Translations under genes and position numbers: made by a program
Source: Thermohalobaculum sp039033215
Lineage (GTDB): Bacteria > Pseudomonadota > Alphaproteobacteria > Rhodobacterales > Rhodobacteraceae
Length of the DNA: 64,000 nt
Reading direction: 5' to 3'
Assembly (NCBI GenBank): GCA_039033215.1
Contig: JBCCDA010000012.1
Coordinates: forward strand, 3,041-67,040
Notes under the pieces: generated by a model
What the model saw: the letters and a program-made list of their open reading frames with translations, nothing else
Database searches by the model: none
What the model was told of the DNA's origin: nothing
In this document: piece by piece, positions 1 through 8,354 of the stretch
Position numbering within the stretch: the stretch's first letter is position 1
Layout of the letters: the number at the start of each line of letters is the position of its first letter

Positions 1-232
1 CCGGCGTCTTGATGTCCCCCGCCACGCTCTCCTTGCCGAGGTTGTAGTAGAGATAGTTGACCGAGTGTCCTCCCGGCCCGCCGCCGATCTGGCGGACCCA
101 GTCACCCCCCGGCGGCTCGATCTTGATCACCCGTGCCCCGTGTTCGGCCATCAGGCGGCCGCAGTATGGCCCGGCGATCCCCTGTGTGAGGTCCAGCATC
201 AGCCGGCCCCGAAGAGGCTGGTCGGATTGCAT
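1..232 (-). CDS. CaiB/BaiF family CoA-transferase, N-terminal part (cut by window edge)
   Basis: The first 77 residues of a family III CoA-transferase are visible; the rest lies beyond the left edge. The sequence shows the family's N-terminal pattern: LDLTQGIAGPYCGRLMAEHGA, then VIKIEPPGGDWVR, then an N-rich stretch ending NLGKESVAGDIKTP. Family members move CoA from a CoA-thioester donor to an organic acid; the substrate cannot be told from this fragment. The start is the ATG at 230-232, divergent from the membrane-protein gene that begins at about 298. Two more paralogues lie in this window (2998-4194 and 18625-19818). Family assignment is secure, substrate unknown. Confidence 0.85.
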   Translation of the reverse strand, partial: MQSDQPLRGRLMLDLTQGIAGPYCGRLMAEHGARVIKIEPPGGDWVRQIGGGPGGHSVNYLYYNLGKESVAGDIKTP

Positions 233-297
233 TATCACTCCCTTGGCTGGGCGATCTCCCGCGTCGCCTGTATGGGGAGACATCCTTCCCCAAACGG

Positions 298-1707
298 GTG
301 CCGCGCGCAATGACAGGGGCCGTGCCGACGATCTCAGACCGGATATGTACGGCCATCCTCATCGCCCTGTCGGCCTGCGAGCTTCTGCATCTGGTCTTCG
401 GGCAGACCTGGGCTGTGGCGCCGGCGCGCGGGCTGGCACTGGCGCTGCTGCTGGCGGTGATCCCCCGGTTCGGTTTCCGCGAATGGGCGCTTCTGGTGCT
501 GGCGCTGGGCCTGGTCGGGGGGCTCTGGTGGCGTGGGGATACTGAAGCTGTCACCGGCGCGCTTGCCAAGGGCGCCTACTTCACCGCCTTCATCCTGCTG
601 ATGATGCTGCTGAGAGAGGCCGCCGTCACCTCGGCGTCCGTGCTGGACGTCGGGGCCTGGATCTCGCGCCAACCGCCGGGGCGACGTTTTGTCGTCACCT
701 GGTGGGGCGGGCATCTCGCAGGCATCCTGATGAACTTTGGCGCCGTCTCGCTGCTGGCCCCCCTCATCCAGCGCGGTGTGCGCGCGGGCCCGCAGGAGAC
801 GCCGGATGATCGCCGCCGCACCAAGGTCCGCGAGCGCCGCCAGCTCTCGGCGCTGATCAGGGGGTTTGCCTTCGTGATCTGCTGGGCGCCCACGACGCTC
901 ACGCAGGTGATCATCCTGGGCTCGGTTCCCGACCTCAACCCCGTCACCGCCATCACCTGGGGGCTGGGCCTCTCGCTCCTGATGCTGGGGGTCGGTTGGG
1001 CCGAGGATCGGCTGCGCTGGGGCCGACCACGCCGTGTGCCGGAGGACGCGCCGCCCTTCCCGCGAGGCGCAGCGCTCGACCTGCTGGTCGTCTACATCCT
1101 GCTCGTCGGGGGCGCCCTGGCGCTCGTGGGCCTCGCGTCGTTGCCCCTGCCGGTTGCCCTCATGTCGGTAGCACCGATCATGTTGTGCGGCTGGGTCATC
1201 GTTCAGGCCCGTCTCGGGACGATCCCCTCCGCCCCGAGACGCCTTGCCGAAATCGCCAGTGTCTCGATCCCCCGCATGGCCAAGGACGCCTACCTGCTGG
1301 GGGCGGCAGGCTTCATTGGCATCACCGCGGCCGAGCTTGCGCCCGTGGACGCCATCGCCACCTGGACCGAGGCCGCAGGCGTATCGTCCTGGGTGTTCGT
1401 CGCTGCGCTGCCCGTCCTCATCACGCTGGCCGGCCAGATCGCGCTCAGCCCGATGATGATGGTGGTCTTCCTTGCCGCCGTCGTCTCGGCTCTGCCGGCC
1501 CTCCCCGCACCGCCCCACTTCATCGCGCTGGCCCTCGGGGCCGGGTGGTCGCTCAGCATGACGGCATCGCCCAACGCCACCGGGGCGCTCCTGCTGGCAG
1601 GGGCCACGGGCGTGCCCTCGACCACGCTGACCTGGCGCTGGAACGGGGTCTACTCGCTGACGGTGCTTGCGATCCTGACAGTGCTGTCCTGGGTGCTGGT
1701 CCCCTAG
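298..1707 (+). CDS. Polytopic inner-membrane protein, possible transporter of unknown substrate
   Basis: About 469 residues (GTG start at 298; an ATG at 310 would give 465). Roughly ten hydrophobic segments are separated by short loops, with one long basic cytoplasmic loop at about 165-185 (QETPDDRRRTKVRERRQ). Glycine- and proline-broken helices such as NFGAVSLLAPL and the conserved-looking tail stretch SMTASPNATGALLLAG resemble re-entrant regions of ion-transporter-type permeases, but I do not recognise the family. It diverges from the CaiB fragment and converges on the haloacid dehalogenase gene; the two stop codons overlap by 4 bases at 1704-1707. A role as an organic-anion permease for neighbouring acid catabolism is inference only. 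Confidence 0.7.
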   Translation: MPRAMTGAVPTISDRICTAILIALSACELLHLVFGQTWAVAPARGLALALLLAVIPRFGFREWALLVLALGLVGGLWWRGDTEAVTGALAKGAYFTAFILLMMLLREAAVTSASVLDVGAWISRQPPGRRFVVTWWGGHLAGILMNFGAVSLLAPLIQRGVRAGPQETPDDRRRTKVRERRQLSALIRGFAFVICWAPTTLTQVIILGSVPDLNPVTAITWGLGLSLLMLGVGWAEDRLRWGRPRRVPEDAPPFPRGAALDLLVVYILLVGGALALVGLASLPLPVALMSVAPIMLCGWVIVQARLGTIPSAPRRLAEIASVSIPRMAKDAYLLGAAGFIGITAAELAPVDAIATWTEAAGVSSWVFVAALPVLITLAGQIALSPMMMVVFLAAVVSALPALPAPPHFIALALGAGWSLSMTASPNATGALLLAGATGVPSTTLTWRWNGVYSLTVLAILTVLSWVLVP

Positions 1708-2567
1708 GCGTCGAAGAACGCGGCGATCTCGGCGCTGATCTCGTCCGGAAGTTCTTCGGGCATGTAGTGCCCGCAATCGTAGGCTTGCCCCGTCACGTCC
1801 GCCGCCCGCAACCGCCAAAGCGCCAGCGGGTCATAGCACTTTTCGACCGTGCCCTGCTTTGCCCAGAGGCACCGCACGGGCATCTCCAACTTCCCCGTCT
1901 CGGCATCATCGTGGGCGATGTCGATCGTGGCCGCCGCGCGGTAATCCTCGCAGCTTCCCCGGATCGTCTCAGGGTTCCTGAACGCCTCGAGGTACTCCTC
2001 CAAAGCCTCACCAAACGCCGCCGCGTCCCCCTGGCGCGAGCACTTGTCCATCCAGAACTTGTCCGGGTCCGCTGCCATCATGCGCTCTGGCATCGGATGT
2101 GGAAGGACCATGAAGAACCAGTGCCAGTAGGCTGTCGCCATCTCCTGGGTGGTGCCCGCCAACATCTCCCGCGTCGGGGCGATGTCCATCACCATCAGGC
2201 GGCTGACCCGGTCCGCCCAGTCATAGGCCAGCCGGTGTGCGACGCGCCCGCCCCGATCGTGGCCGACGAGGCCAAAGTGCTTGTGCCCGAGCTGCTCCAT
2301 CACCTCGACCATGTCCCGCGCCATCTCGCGCTTGGAGTAGTTGGCGTGGTTTTCACCCGGCGGCGGTTTCGAGGAAAACCCATAGCCGCGCAGATCCGGA
2401 GAGACGATCTTGAATCGGTCCTTCAACGCTGCCGCCTGATGACGCCACATGGCCGAGGTCTGAGGGTTCCCGTGCAGCAGCAGAAGCGGCGGGCCCGCGC
2501 CGCCGTGGCGCACCCGGATGCGCGCGCCCGACGTGTCGATGAAGGTGTCCTCGAAGCGTTCGAACAT
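1704..2567 (-). CDS. Fluoroacetate/haloacetate dehalogenase-type alpha/beta hydrolase
   Basis: A 287-residue alpha/beta hydrolase with the signature of the fluoroacetate dehalogenase group, which displaces halide from 2-haloacids by an aspartate nucleophile. Visible residues are the oxyanion motif HGNPQTSAMW; the nucleophile elbow GHDRGGR with Asp104 and the two carboxylate-binding arginines Arg105 and Arg108; an acidic Asp128; the YWHW motif (His149, Trp150) that lines the halide pocket; GSCEDYRA; and the final catalytic His267 in CGHYMPEE. All critical positions known from characterised fluoroacetate dehalogenases are kept, so dehalogenase activity is likely, though some epoxide hydrolases share parts of this pattern. 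It stands alone, with a 17-bp inverted repeat just upstream (2587-2603). Confidence 0.85.
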   Translation of the reverse strand: MFERFEDTFIDTSGARIRVRHGGAGPPLLLLHGNPQTSAMWRHQAAALKDRFKIVSPDLRGYGFSSKPPPGENHANYSKREMARDMVEVMEQLGHKHFGLVGHDRGGRVAHRLAYDWADRVSRLMVMDIAPTREMLAGTTQEMATAYWHWFFMVLPHPMPERMMAADPDKFWMDKCSRQGDAAAFGEALEEYLEAFRNPETIRGSCEDYRAAATIDIAHDDAETGKLEMPVRCLWAKQGTVEKCYDPLALWRLRAADVTGQAYDCGHYMPEELPDEISAEIAAFFDA

Positions 2568-2586
2568 CCCGGTCTCCCGTCGCCGA

Positions 2587-2603
2587 CATCACGATATGTG
2601 ATG
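2587..2603. promoter_or_regulatory. Inverted repeat upstream of the dehalogenase gene, candidate operator
   Basis: Perfect 6-bp arms CATCAC and GTGATG around GATAT, 20 bases upstream of the dehalogenase start codon and facing the small gene at 2684. The size and position fit a dimeric repressor site. The regulator is unknown and none is encoded nearby. Confidence 0.4.
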
Positions 2604-2683
2604 CGTAGAAGTCAAAACATTCATTTTTGTTTTGTCCCGCTCATCCCCATGTCCGTTGTCCACACCAACGGAGGAGACATCAG

Positions 2684-2902
2684 ATGGCCTATCACGCCGA
2701 TCCTATCCGCGACACCCGCCCGATCCCGACGCCCCGGCCGAACAGGTTTGGCGGCACTGCCTGGATACTGCTCGCCGTGCTGGCGACCTTCGCCGCAGTG
2801 GCGTTGCTCGCGCCTGAAACGACCCCCGATCTGGGCGGCGACGGGCCCAGGATGATCGAAGACTGGCACGGTAACAGCGCGACGATGCACCCGGCCGAGT
2901 GA
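2684..2902 (+). CDS. Small single-pass membrane protein, unknown function
   Basis: A 72-residue protein whose start is fixed by a strong ribosome site (GGAGGAG at 2670-2676, 7 bases before the ATG at 2684). It has a short basic proline-rich N-terminus (TRPIPTPRPNRFGG), one transmembrane segment at about residues 24-43 (TAWILLAVLATFAAVALLA), and a polar acidic tail containing a tryptophan (MIEDWHGNSATM). The layout suggests an N-in, C-out orientation. It is monocistronic and divergent from the dehalogenase; its stop lies 41 bases before the 11-bp repeat array. I do not recognise the family. Confidence 0.6.
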   Translation: MAYHADPIRDTRPIPTPRPNRFGGTAWILLAVLATFAAVALLAPETTPDLGGDGPRMIEDWHGNSATMHPAE

Positions 2903-2943
2903 CGGGTCCGGGACGCGGATCTCAGGCGGGTGGCTCCGCACAC

Positions 2944-2987
2944 AGGAGTCATACGTTTGTCATACGCAAATCATACGCTTGTCATAC
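2944..2987 (-). repeat. Array of four GTAT-headed units with an 11-bp period
   Basis: Read on the minus strand the four units are GTATGACAAGC, GTATGATTTGC, GTATGACAAAC and GTATGACTCCT, with GTAT recurring exactly every 11 bases. The array begins 10 bases downstream of the stop codon of the CaiB-type gene at 2998-4194 and reads in the same direction. A six-unit array with the same GTAT head and period lies at 18485-18550. Confidence 0.85.
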
Positions 2988-2997
2988 ACCCGGAATC

Positions 2998-4194
2998 CTA
3001 GCGCCGGGACCCGTCGAGAGCGGCGCCCGAGGCGATCATCGCCTCGATCTCGTCGCCGGAATACCCCAGTTCGGCGAGCACGGCTCGCGTCTCCTCGCCG
3101 AACTTCGGAGGGCCCTTCTTGGCGGGGTCGGCGGGTGTACGGGACATCTTCACGGGGTTTCCAGTCGTTCGGAACCCGTTGATATCAATCGTCATTTCAC
3201 GGTGGAGCGTGTGCGCGTTCTCCATCACCTCGTGCACATCCAGCACGGGGCCCGCGGGGACGCCATTGGCCATCAGCGTCTTCGCCAGCTCCTCCCCGTC
3301 CCACTCGGCCATCAGCGGCTCCAGTAATTTACGGAGTTCCTTCTGATGCGTGAGGCGCCCAGCGTTGTTCTCGAAGATTGGATTTGAAGGAGCATCTGGA
3401 CAGCCTAAGACGTCGCACAGTCGTTTGAATTGACCATCATTACCTCCCGCAATAAAGACATTGCAGGTTTTCGTTGGGTACGCGTCATAGGGTGCGAGAT
3501 TGGGGTGATTGTTACCCGTGATCTTTGCATGCTGACCTGTGAGAAAGTAATTGGCATAGTGTGGGAAAAGGAGCGCAACGCCGTTATCATAGAGCGTTGT
3601 GTCAATGTACTGCCCCAACCCGGATGTTGTGCGCTCGAATAGTGCCATCGAGATGCCAAAGGCCGCTGACATACCAGTCGCGATGTCAACAATAGGGATG
3701 CCTAATCGTGTCGGTTCGCCGCCCGGAATGCCGTTGACGCTCATCATGCCGGCCTGCGCCTGGATCACGGCGTCGTATCCCGGCAAGCCACCAAGTGGGC
3801 CGTCCGCTCCGAAACCCGATACGCGGCAATGGATCAGACGTGGGAATTTCTCTTTGAGAACAGCCTCATAGCCGAGGCCCCACTTCTCCATCGAGCCCGG
3901 CTTGAAATTCTCGATCAGCACATCCGCGGTCTCGAGCAGGCGCAGGAACGCCTCCTGACCCGACGCGGACCGCAGGTCGAGCGCCATGCCCCGTTTGTTA
4001 CGGTTGATGCCAAGGAAATAGGACGCCGCACCTATCTCCTCGTCGAACGGGGGTCCCCAATGACGGACGTCATCCCCTTGAGGTGGCTCGACTTTTATCA
4101 CATCCGCCCCGTGGTCACCGAGCCACTGCGTGCAGAATGGCCCGCCCAGGATGCGGGTAAGGTCGATGACGCGGACGCCGTTGAGCGCTCCCAT
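2998..4194 (-). CDS. CaiB/BaiF family CoA-transferase
   Basis: A complete 398-residue family III CoA-transferase, the normal length. The N-terminus carries DLTRILGGPFCTQWLGDHGADVIKVEPP, followed by NRNKRGMALDL and the Asp170 (in PIVDIATG) that aligns with the aspartate forming the acyl-aspartyl anhydride intermediate in formyl-CoA transferase. The acid substrate is unknown. It is followed on the same strand (21 bases upstream of its start) by the two-subunit CoA-transferase-like genes, so the three may form one operon. The middle third (about 3310-3700) is markedly AT-richer than the flanks, which suggests a mosaic gene. Family certain, function specific to the cluster unknown. Confidence 0.9.
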   Translation of the reverse strand: MGALNGVRVIDLTRILGGPFCTQWLGDHGADVIKVEPPQGDDVRHWGPPFDEEIGAASYFLGINRNKRGMALDLRSASGQEAFLRLLETADVLIENFKPGSMEKWGLGYEAVLKEKFPRLIHCRVSGFGADGPLGGLPGYDAVIQAQAGMMSVNGIPGGEPTRLGIPIVDIATGMSAAFGISMALFERTTSGLGQYIDTTLYDNGVALLFPHYANYFLTGQHAKITGNNHPNLAPYDAYPTKTCNVFIAGGNDGQFKRLCDVLGCPDAPSNPIFENNAGRLTHQKELRKLLEPLMAEWDGEELAKTLMANGVPAGPVLDVHEVMENAHTLHREMTIDINGFRTTGNPVKMSRTPADPAKKGPPKFGEETRAVLAELGYSGDEIEAMIASGAALDGSRR

Positions 4195-4214
4195 TGGTCT
4201 CTCCGTGTGTTCGA

Positions 4215-4955
4215 TTATGCCGCCAAACCCCAGACACGGTTGGCAAATTCAGGGTAGAAGGTCGCGACCTTCCCAGCGATTTCGCCCCGGATACGGGCGA
4301 GCCGATCGGCCGAGGGCAGGGGCGTTGGCCCGACGTCGCCGACGTCGAAGTCGAAGCCGGTTGCGTCACGAATGCTGTCGACCGTCTCGCCCTCGTGCAC
4401 TGTCTTGAGGACGAAGCGGCCCCGCGTGCGGTCGAAGTCGAATACCGCCTTTCCGGTGACCAGCGCATGGGGTCCGCCGGGGCGATGGACCTCTGGCGCA
4501 CTGATGCCGGGTGCCGAGACGAAATCCACCTTCTCGACCAGGGTGCGGGGCGAGTGTTCCTCGCGGAAAAGGATCACCTTTGGAACGACATAGTACATTA
4601 GAGCCGAGCCGAACGAGCCCGGAAACCGGCGCTTCAGGGACGGATACTCACCGATGCCCACAAGGTTGATGTTGGCCTGCCCATCGATCTGCACGCCGCC
4701 TAGGAAGAACGAGTCGATCGCACCGCGCGCCGCCAGATCAAAGAGCTCCCGCGAGCCGGCTGTAAACGGATTATCCTGGCGGGAATGGAGGATGCTGACC
4801 TGCATACGCCCTTGTTTTCGTTCCGCTTTCTCGGCCTTGGCCAGCAGGGCGGCGGCGCCCGGAATGGGCGAGGCGGAGCCGACCGCGACATGGCGATCCT
4901 CTGCCTGCATGTCTGCAAGAAGAGAGATCAGAAGCTCTTCCGGCGTGCAGGTCAT
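4215..4955 (-). CDS. Family I CoA-transferase-like beta subunit (IpdB-like)
   Basis: A 246-residue protein starting at the ATG at 4953-4955, which overlaps the alpha-subunit stop as ATGA and so implies translational coupling. It matches beta subunits of family I CoA-transferases and the related ring-opening hydrolase subunit IpdB: VGSASPIPGAAALLAK, then FFLGGVQIDGQANINLVGIG, then VEKVDFVSAPG. In ordinary family members a glutamate after the first strand carries CoA as an acyl-glutamyl thioester. Here the corresponding stretch reads SILHSRQDNPF and no equivalent glutamate is visible, as in IpdB-type proteins. The pair may therefore be a hydrolase or lyase of a CoA ester rather than a true transferase. 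That reading is inference. Confidence 0.8.
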   Translation of the reverse strand: MTCTPEELLISLLADMQAEDRHVAVGSASPIPGAAALLAKAEKAERKQGRMQVSILHSRQDNPFTAGSRELFDLAARGAIDSFFLGGVQIDGQANINLVGIGEYPSLKRRFPGSFGSALMYYVVPKVILFREEHSPRTLVEKVDFVSAPGISAPEVHRPGGPHALVTGKAVFDFDRTRGRFVLKTVHEGETVDSIRDATGFDFDVGDVGPTPLPSADRLARIRGEIAGKVATFYPEFANRVWGLAA

Positions 4956-5779
4956 GCAGCACTCCGCACGCTGAGCCCCTGGTCGGCGAGGTAGGCGGCG
5001 AAGCCCTCCTCGGTCCGCGCGGCGGTCGCATAGCGGCGCATCTCTTCGCCGTCGACCGGGTAGACATCCGTCAGCCCGACCGGCCACGCACCGCTCTCGG
5101 CTTCGGCCAGAGCCGTGACGTAGAAGGCGGGCAGGGCGCCGGCAGCCGTCGCCTCGGACGCGAAGAGATCGCCATCGACGATTTTCTCAACGGTCACAAA
5201 GACTTCGCGGGAGGCATAGACCAGTGTCGCGAGCTCCCGCTGACGCCCGATGAAGACATTGCCCTTCGCATCGGCGTAGGGTGCATGGAAGACCGTCACG
5301 TCCAACGGGCGCGCGGGCAGCAGCACGATCGGATCGGGGTCCTCGGCGAACGGGTTCTGCAACGTCTTCCAATCGCTCCGGTGCACTGCGATGTCCGAGC
5401 CAAGCAGACCGCGCAGTGGCATGAAGGGCACGCCTTTCTCCACCGCCTGCAACTGCGTATGCAGCGCGGGACAGGTCGAATCCGTGATCGAGATGGTAGC
5501 GTTCTGCACGGCGCGCGAAAAACAGGGCGCAAGTCCGTACTCTCCCAAGGTCACTGCGGCCGTCTCGATCCCGGCAACACAGCCCGCACCGATCAGCATG
5601 TCCCCCTGCATCGTCGTCATTGGCAGGCAGTAGAGACGCAGATCGCGGGCGCCACGTGCCACTAGCGCCCGGGTCACCGCCATCGGCACACCGGAATAGT
5701 CGGCGGGCACACCCAGCAATGCCCCATCCGGGATTGCTTGTGCAATCTCTTCGACAGAGATGTGATCGACGTCGGTCAT
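4952..5779 (-). CDS. Family I CoA-transferase-like alpha subunit (IpdA-like)
   Basis: A 275-residue partner of the beta subunit at 4215-4955. The start chosen is the ATG at 5777-5779, preceded by GGGAGGAG with 5 bases of spacing; a longer in-frame extension to 5815 lacks such a site. Visible family features are an N-terminal Rossmann-like strand (DGALLGVPADYSGVPMAVTRAL), GLAPCFSRAV, the conserved FMPLRGLLGSDI loop, and HAPYADAKGNVFIG. Such pairs act on dicarboxylyl-CoA or degradation-intermediate CoA esters. It diverges from the E1-like gene across a gap of about 110 bases that must hold both promoters, which suggests joint control of the two transcripts. Confidence 0.8.
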   Translation of the reverse strand: MTDVDHISVEEIAQAIPDGALLGVPADYSGVPMAVTRALVARGARDLRLYCLPMTTMQGDMLIGAGCVAGIETAAVTLGEYGLAPCFSRAVQNATISITDSTCPALHTQLQAVEKGVPFMPLRGLLGSDIAVHRSDWKTLQNPFAEDPDPIVLLPARPLDVTVFHAPYADAKGNVFIGRQRELATLVYASREVFVTVEKIVDGDLFASEATAAGALPAFYVTALAEAESGAWPVGLTDVYPVDGEEMRRYATAARTEEGFAAYLADQGLSVRSAA

Positions 5780-5888
5780 GGTCGCTCCTCCCATCCGCGG
5801 CCCTTGATACGGCACCAGCTTGGCGGTTCAGTACCACCTAGGGGCCCGAGCCCACAAGAACAGGCGGAAGACGGCAGTGGACCATCCC

Positions 5889-8354
5889 ATGCGCGATACG
5901 GAAGTGTTGGGGGCCGGTGACCCAGGGGCGCTCGAGGCGTTGCTGGGGCGGTCGACGGAGATGGGTGCGCGCCGTGCGCTGGCCGAGGCGTACCGGCGAT
6001 GGGGCTGGTTGGCCGCGGATCTGGATCCGCTGGGGTTGGGTCAGCCTGTTGTGGTGCCCGACCTCGACGCGATCAGCTACGGGTTGGATCCGTCAGAGGC
6101 TGCGGTCTTTCGATCTGCCTATTGCGGGGCCATCGGGTGGGAGATCGGCCACATTCAGGACCCCGCGCGTCGGGCCTGGCTGACGGGCATGGCGGAGGGC
6201 TCATGGCAGCCCCAGCCGACCGATCGGCGCTGGGCACTGAACCTGATCGCTGAAGGCGAGTTGCTTGAGGCAACCTTCGATCGACGCATGCCAGGCGCAA
6301 AGACGTTCGGGTTGTCGGGCGCCGAGGGATATCTGGTCCTCTTGGCACACGTGCTCGCGCGCGGCGCGGCCGGTGGCGCCACCCACGCGATCATGGGCGG
6401 CATGCACCGCGGCAGGCTGACCCAGATGGGGTTGGTTTTTGGCAAACCGCTGGTGCGCATCATCGCGGATGCCAGGGGCGTACCAGAGTATCCCCAAAGC
6501 CTCGGGGCATCATCGGACAGTCCCTACCACCTTGGATGGGGGGGGCAGGTGGAGACCCCGGGCGGCGCGTTGGACGTATGGATGGCGCCGCATCCCTCTC
6601 ACTTGTCGGTCGTCGCACCCGTTGGGCTTGGCAGGGCGCGGGCCGCCCAGGAAGCAGGTGCTCGGGTGCTGCCCTTGGCGCTTCACACGGATGCTGCCTT
6701 CGCCGGGCAGGGCGTGAACGCGGAGCTTCTCCAGTTGGCGGGGCTGCCTCCGTTCGACGTCGGCGGGACCGTCCATCTGATGCTGGACAACCAGGTCGGG
6801 TTCACGACCGGGGAGGAAGAAGCGCGGACCGCCCGGACGTCGGCCGACATGGCGAAACTGACGGAGACGCCGGTTCTCCACGTGAACGGTGATGATCCGG
6901 ATGCCTGCCTGCGCGCCGCCGAGATCGCCGTCGCCTATCGGACGGCGTTCGGGTCGGACATTCTGGTTCGGTTGATTGCCTATCGGCGGAAGGGTCACAA
7001 CGAGATCGACCAGCCCAGGTTCACCCAGCCGGCGATGTACCGAGCAATCGATGCACTGCCGCCGCTGTCCTTGCGATATGCGGAACGGCTGGGCCTGCCG
7101 GCGGCTGTCGCAGACTTCCGGGATGCGCTCGACGTGGCGTTTGATGCGGCGAAGGACTGGCGTCCGAACACCGTGCCTGCCGCCCCCGGCCTCAGCGAGG
7201 ATGTCGAGACATCCATGTTGGCGCCGGTGGAGACCGGCGTTCCAGAGACACGCCTTCGCAACCTGGGGCGGCATCTGACCAACCTGCCGGACGGCATCAT
7301 ACCCCACCCAAAAGTTGCTGAGTTCCTCGCCAACCGGCACGCAGCCATCGAGGCAGGTGAGGGGATCGACTGGGCAACGGCAGAGGCGCTGGCGATCGCC
7401 TCTCTCCTGGACGAGGGTCACCCGGTACGCCTCGGCGGGCAGGACACCGTGCGTGGCGCCTTCACCCAACGCCATGCACGCGTCCATTGCCAGAACACTG
7501 CACGCAGTCACCTGATCTTCGACGGGCTCACAGCTCCGGCCCAGGTGTTCAACACACCCCTGACCGAAAACGCCGTGCTGGGGTTCGAGTACGGCTATTC
7601 GCTGGGCGCGACGGGCGCCCTGACCGTTTGGGAAGCGCAGTTCGGCGATTTTCTGAACGTCTGCCAACCGATGTTCGATCAGTTCCTTGTCTGTGGCGAG
7701 GATCGCTGGCTGTTGCCGTCCGGGCTGGTTCTGCTGTTGCCACATGGTGTGGATGGTGGCGGGCCTGATCATGCGACTGCCCATCCGGAGCGTTTGCTGG
7801 CGGCGTGTGCCAAGGGGAACATCCAGGTGGTGAACCTGTCCACACCCGCGAACTATTTCCACGCTCTCAGGCGGCAGATGAAGGCCGATTGGCGCAAGCC
7901 GCTGATCATTCTCGCGCCGAAGACGCTGTTGAGGCATCCGGGGGCGAAGTCCAGGCTCCGTGATCTTTCAGGGTCCTTTCGCTCGGTCATTGCGGACGGG
8001 CGGCCCGCCAAGCGCGTCGTCCTGTCAACCGGGAAACTCTCGGTGCTGCTCGAGGCGGAACGGGACAAGCGTGGCGCTGATGTTGCTCTGATCCGGCTCG
8101 AGCAACTCTATCCGCTGGATACCCATGCGCTGTCAGCGGCGCTGACATCGTATCCAGATGCCGAACTCGTCTGGGCACAGGAAGAGCCGGAGAACATGGG
8201 ATATTTCGGCTGGCTGGACCGCAAGCTCGAGGCGATCGCGGGCCGGCGTTGGCGCCTGGTCACACGACCCGCATCGCCGTCTGCGTCAGCCGGGCCAAAG
8301 ACTTGGGATGACGCGCGCCTGAGGGCCGTGATCGATGAAGCACTGGAGGGATGA
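5889..8354 (+). CDS. Orphan 2-oxoglutarate dehydrogenase E1-like ThDP enzyme
   Basis: About 821 residues, compared with roughly 930-990 for a usual SucA. Family landmarks in order are CGAIGWEIGHIQDP, MPGAKTFGLSGAEG, the GGMHRGRL loop at about 170-177, HTDAAFAGQG, the ThDP/Mg stretch GGTVHLMLDNQVGFTT, HVNGDDPDACLRA, YRRKGHNEIDQPRFTQP, GGQDTVRGAFTQRH, NTPLTENAVLGFEYGYSLG and ATAHPERLL. It should decarboxylate a 2-oxo acid on ThDP. No E2, E3 or sucCD lies nearby. Instead its stop overlaps the start of an RraA-type aldolase gene (ATGA at 8351-8354), and an acyl-CoA dehydrogenase follows. A stand-alone decarboxylase or carboligase role in this catabolic cluster is therefore plausible. The start could also be the GTG at 5877. 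Confidence 0.85.
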   Translation: MRDTEVLGAGDPGALEALLGRSTEMGARRALAEAYRRWGWLAADLDPLGLGQPVVVPDLDAISYGLDPSEAAVFRSAYCGAIGWEIGHIQDPARRAWLTGMAEGSWQPQPTDRRWALNLIAEGELLEATFDRRMPGAKTFGLSGAEGYLVLLAHVLARGAAGGATHAIMGGMHRGRLTQMGLVFGKPLVRIIADARGVPEYPQSLGASSDSPYHLGWGGQVETPGGALDVWMAPHPSHLSVVAPVGLGRARAAQEAGARVLPLALHTDAAFAGQGVNAELLQLAGLPPFDVGGTVHLMLDNQVGFTTGEEEARTARTSADMAKLTETPVLHVNGDDPDACLRAAEIAVAYRTAFGSDILVRLIAYRRKGHNEIDQPRFTQPAMYRAIDALPPLSLRYAERLGLPAAVADFRDALDVAFDAAKDWRPNTVPAAPGLSEDVETSMLAPVETGVPETRLRNLGRHLTNLPDGIIPHPKVAEFLANRHAAIEAGEGIDWATAEALAIASLLDEGHPVRLGGQDTVRGAFTQRHARVHCQNTARSHLIFDGLTAPAQVFNTPLTENAVLGFEYGYSLGATGALTVWEAQFGDFLNVCQPMFDQFLVCGEDRWLLPSGLVLLLPHGVDGGGPDHATAHPERLLAACAKGNIQVVNLSTPANYFHALRRQMKADWRKPLIILAPKTLLRHPGAKSRLRDLSGSFRSVIADGRPAKRVVLSTGKLSVLLEAERDKRGADVALIRLEQLYPLDTHALSAALTSYPDAELVWAQEEPENMGYFGWLDRKLEAIAGRRWRLVTRPASPSASAGPKTWDDARLRAVIDEALEG

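Noticed and set aside
334..1818. Long open frame of 494 codons on the minus strand
   Set aside because: Antisense shadow of the membrane-protein gene: composition is Arg/Gly/Asp/His-rich, with no domain and no ribosome site.
996..2855. Open frame of 619 codons on the plus strand
   Set aside because: It runs across the end of the membrane-protein gene and antisense to the dehalogenase gene; product is low-complexity Arg/Pro-rich and has no recognisable motif.
6510..7937. Open frame of 475 codons on the minus strand
   Set aside because: Antisense to the E1-like gene; no domain or start signals.
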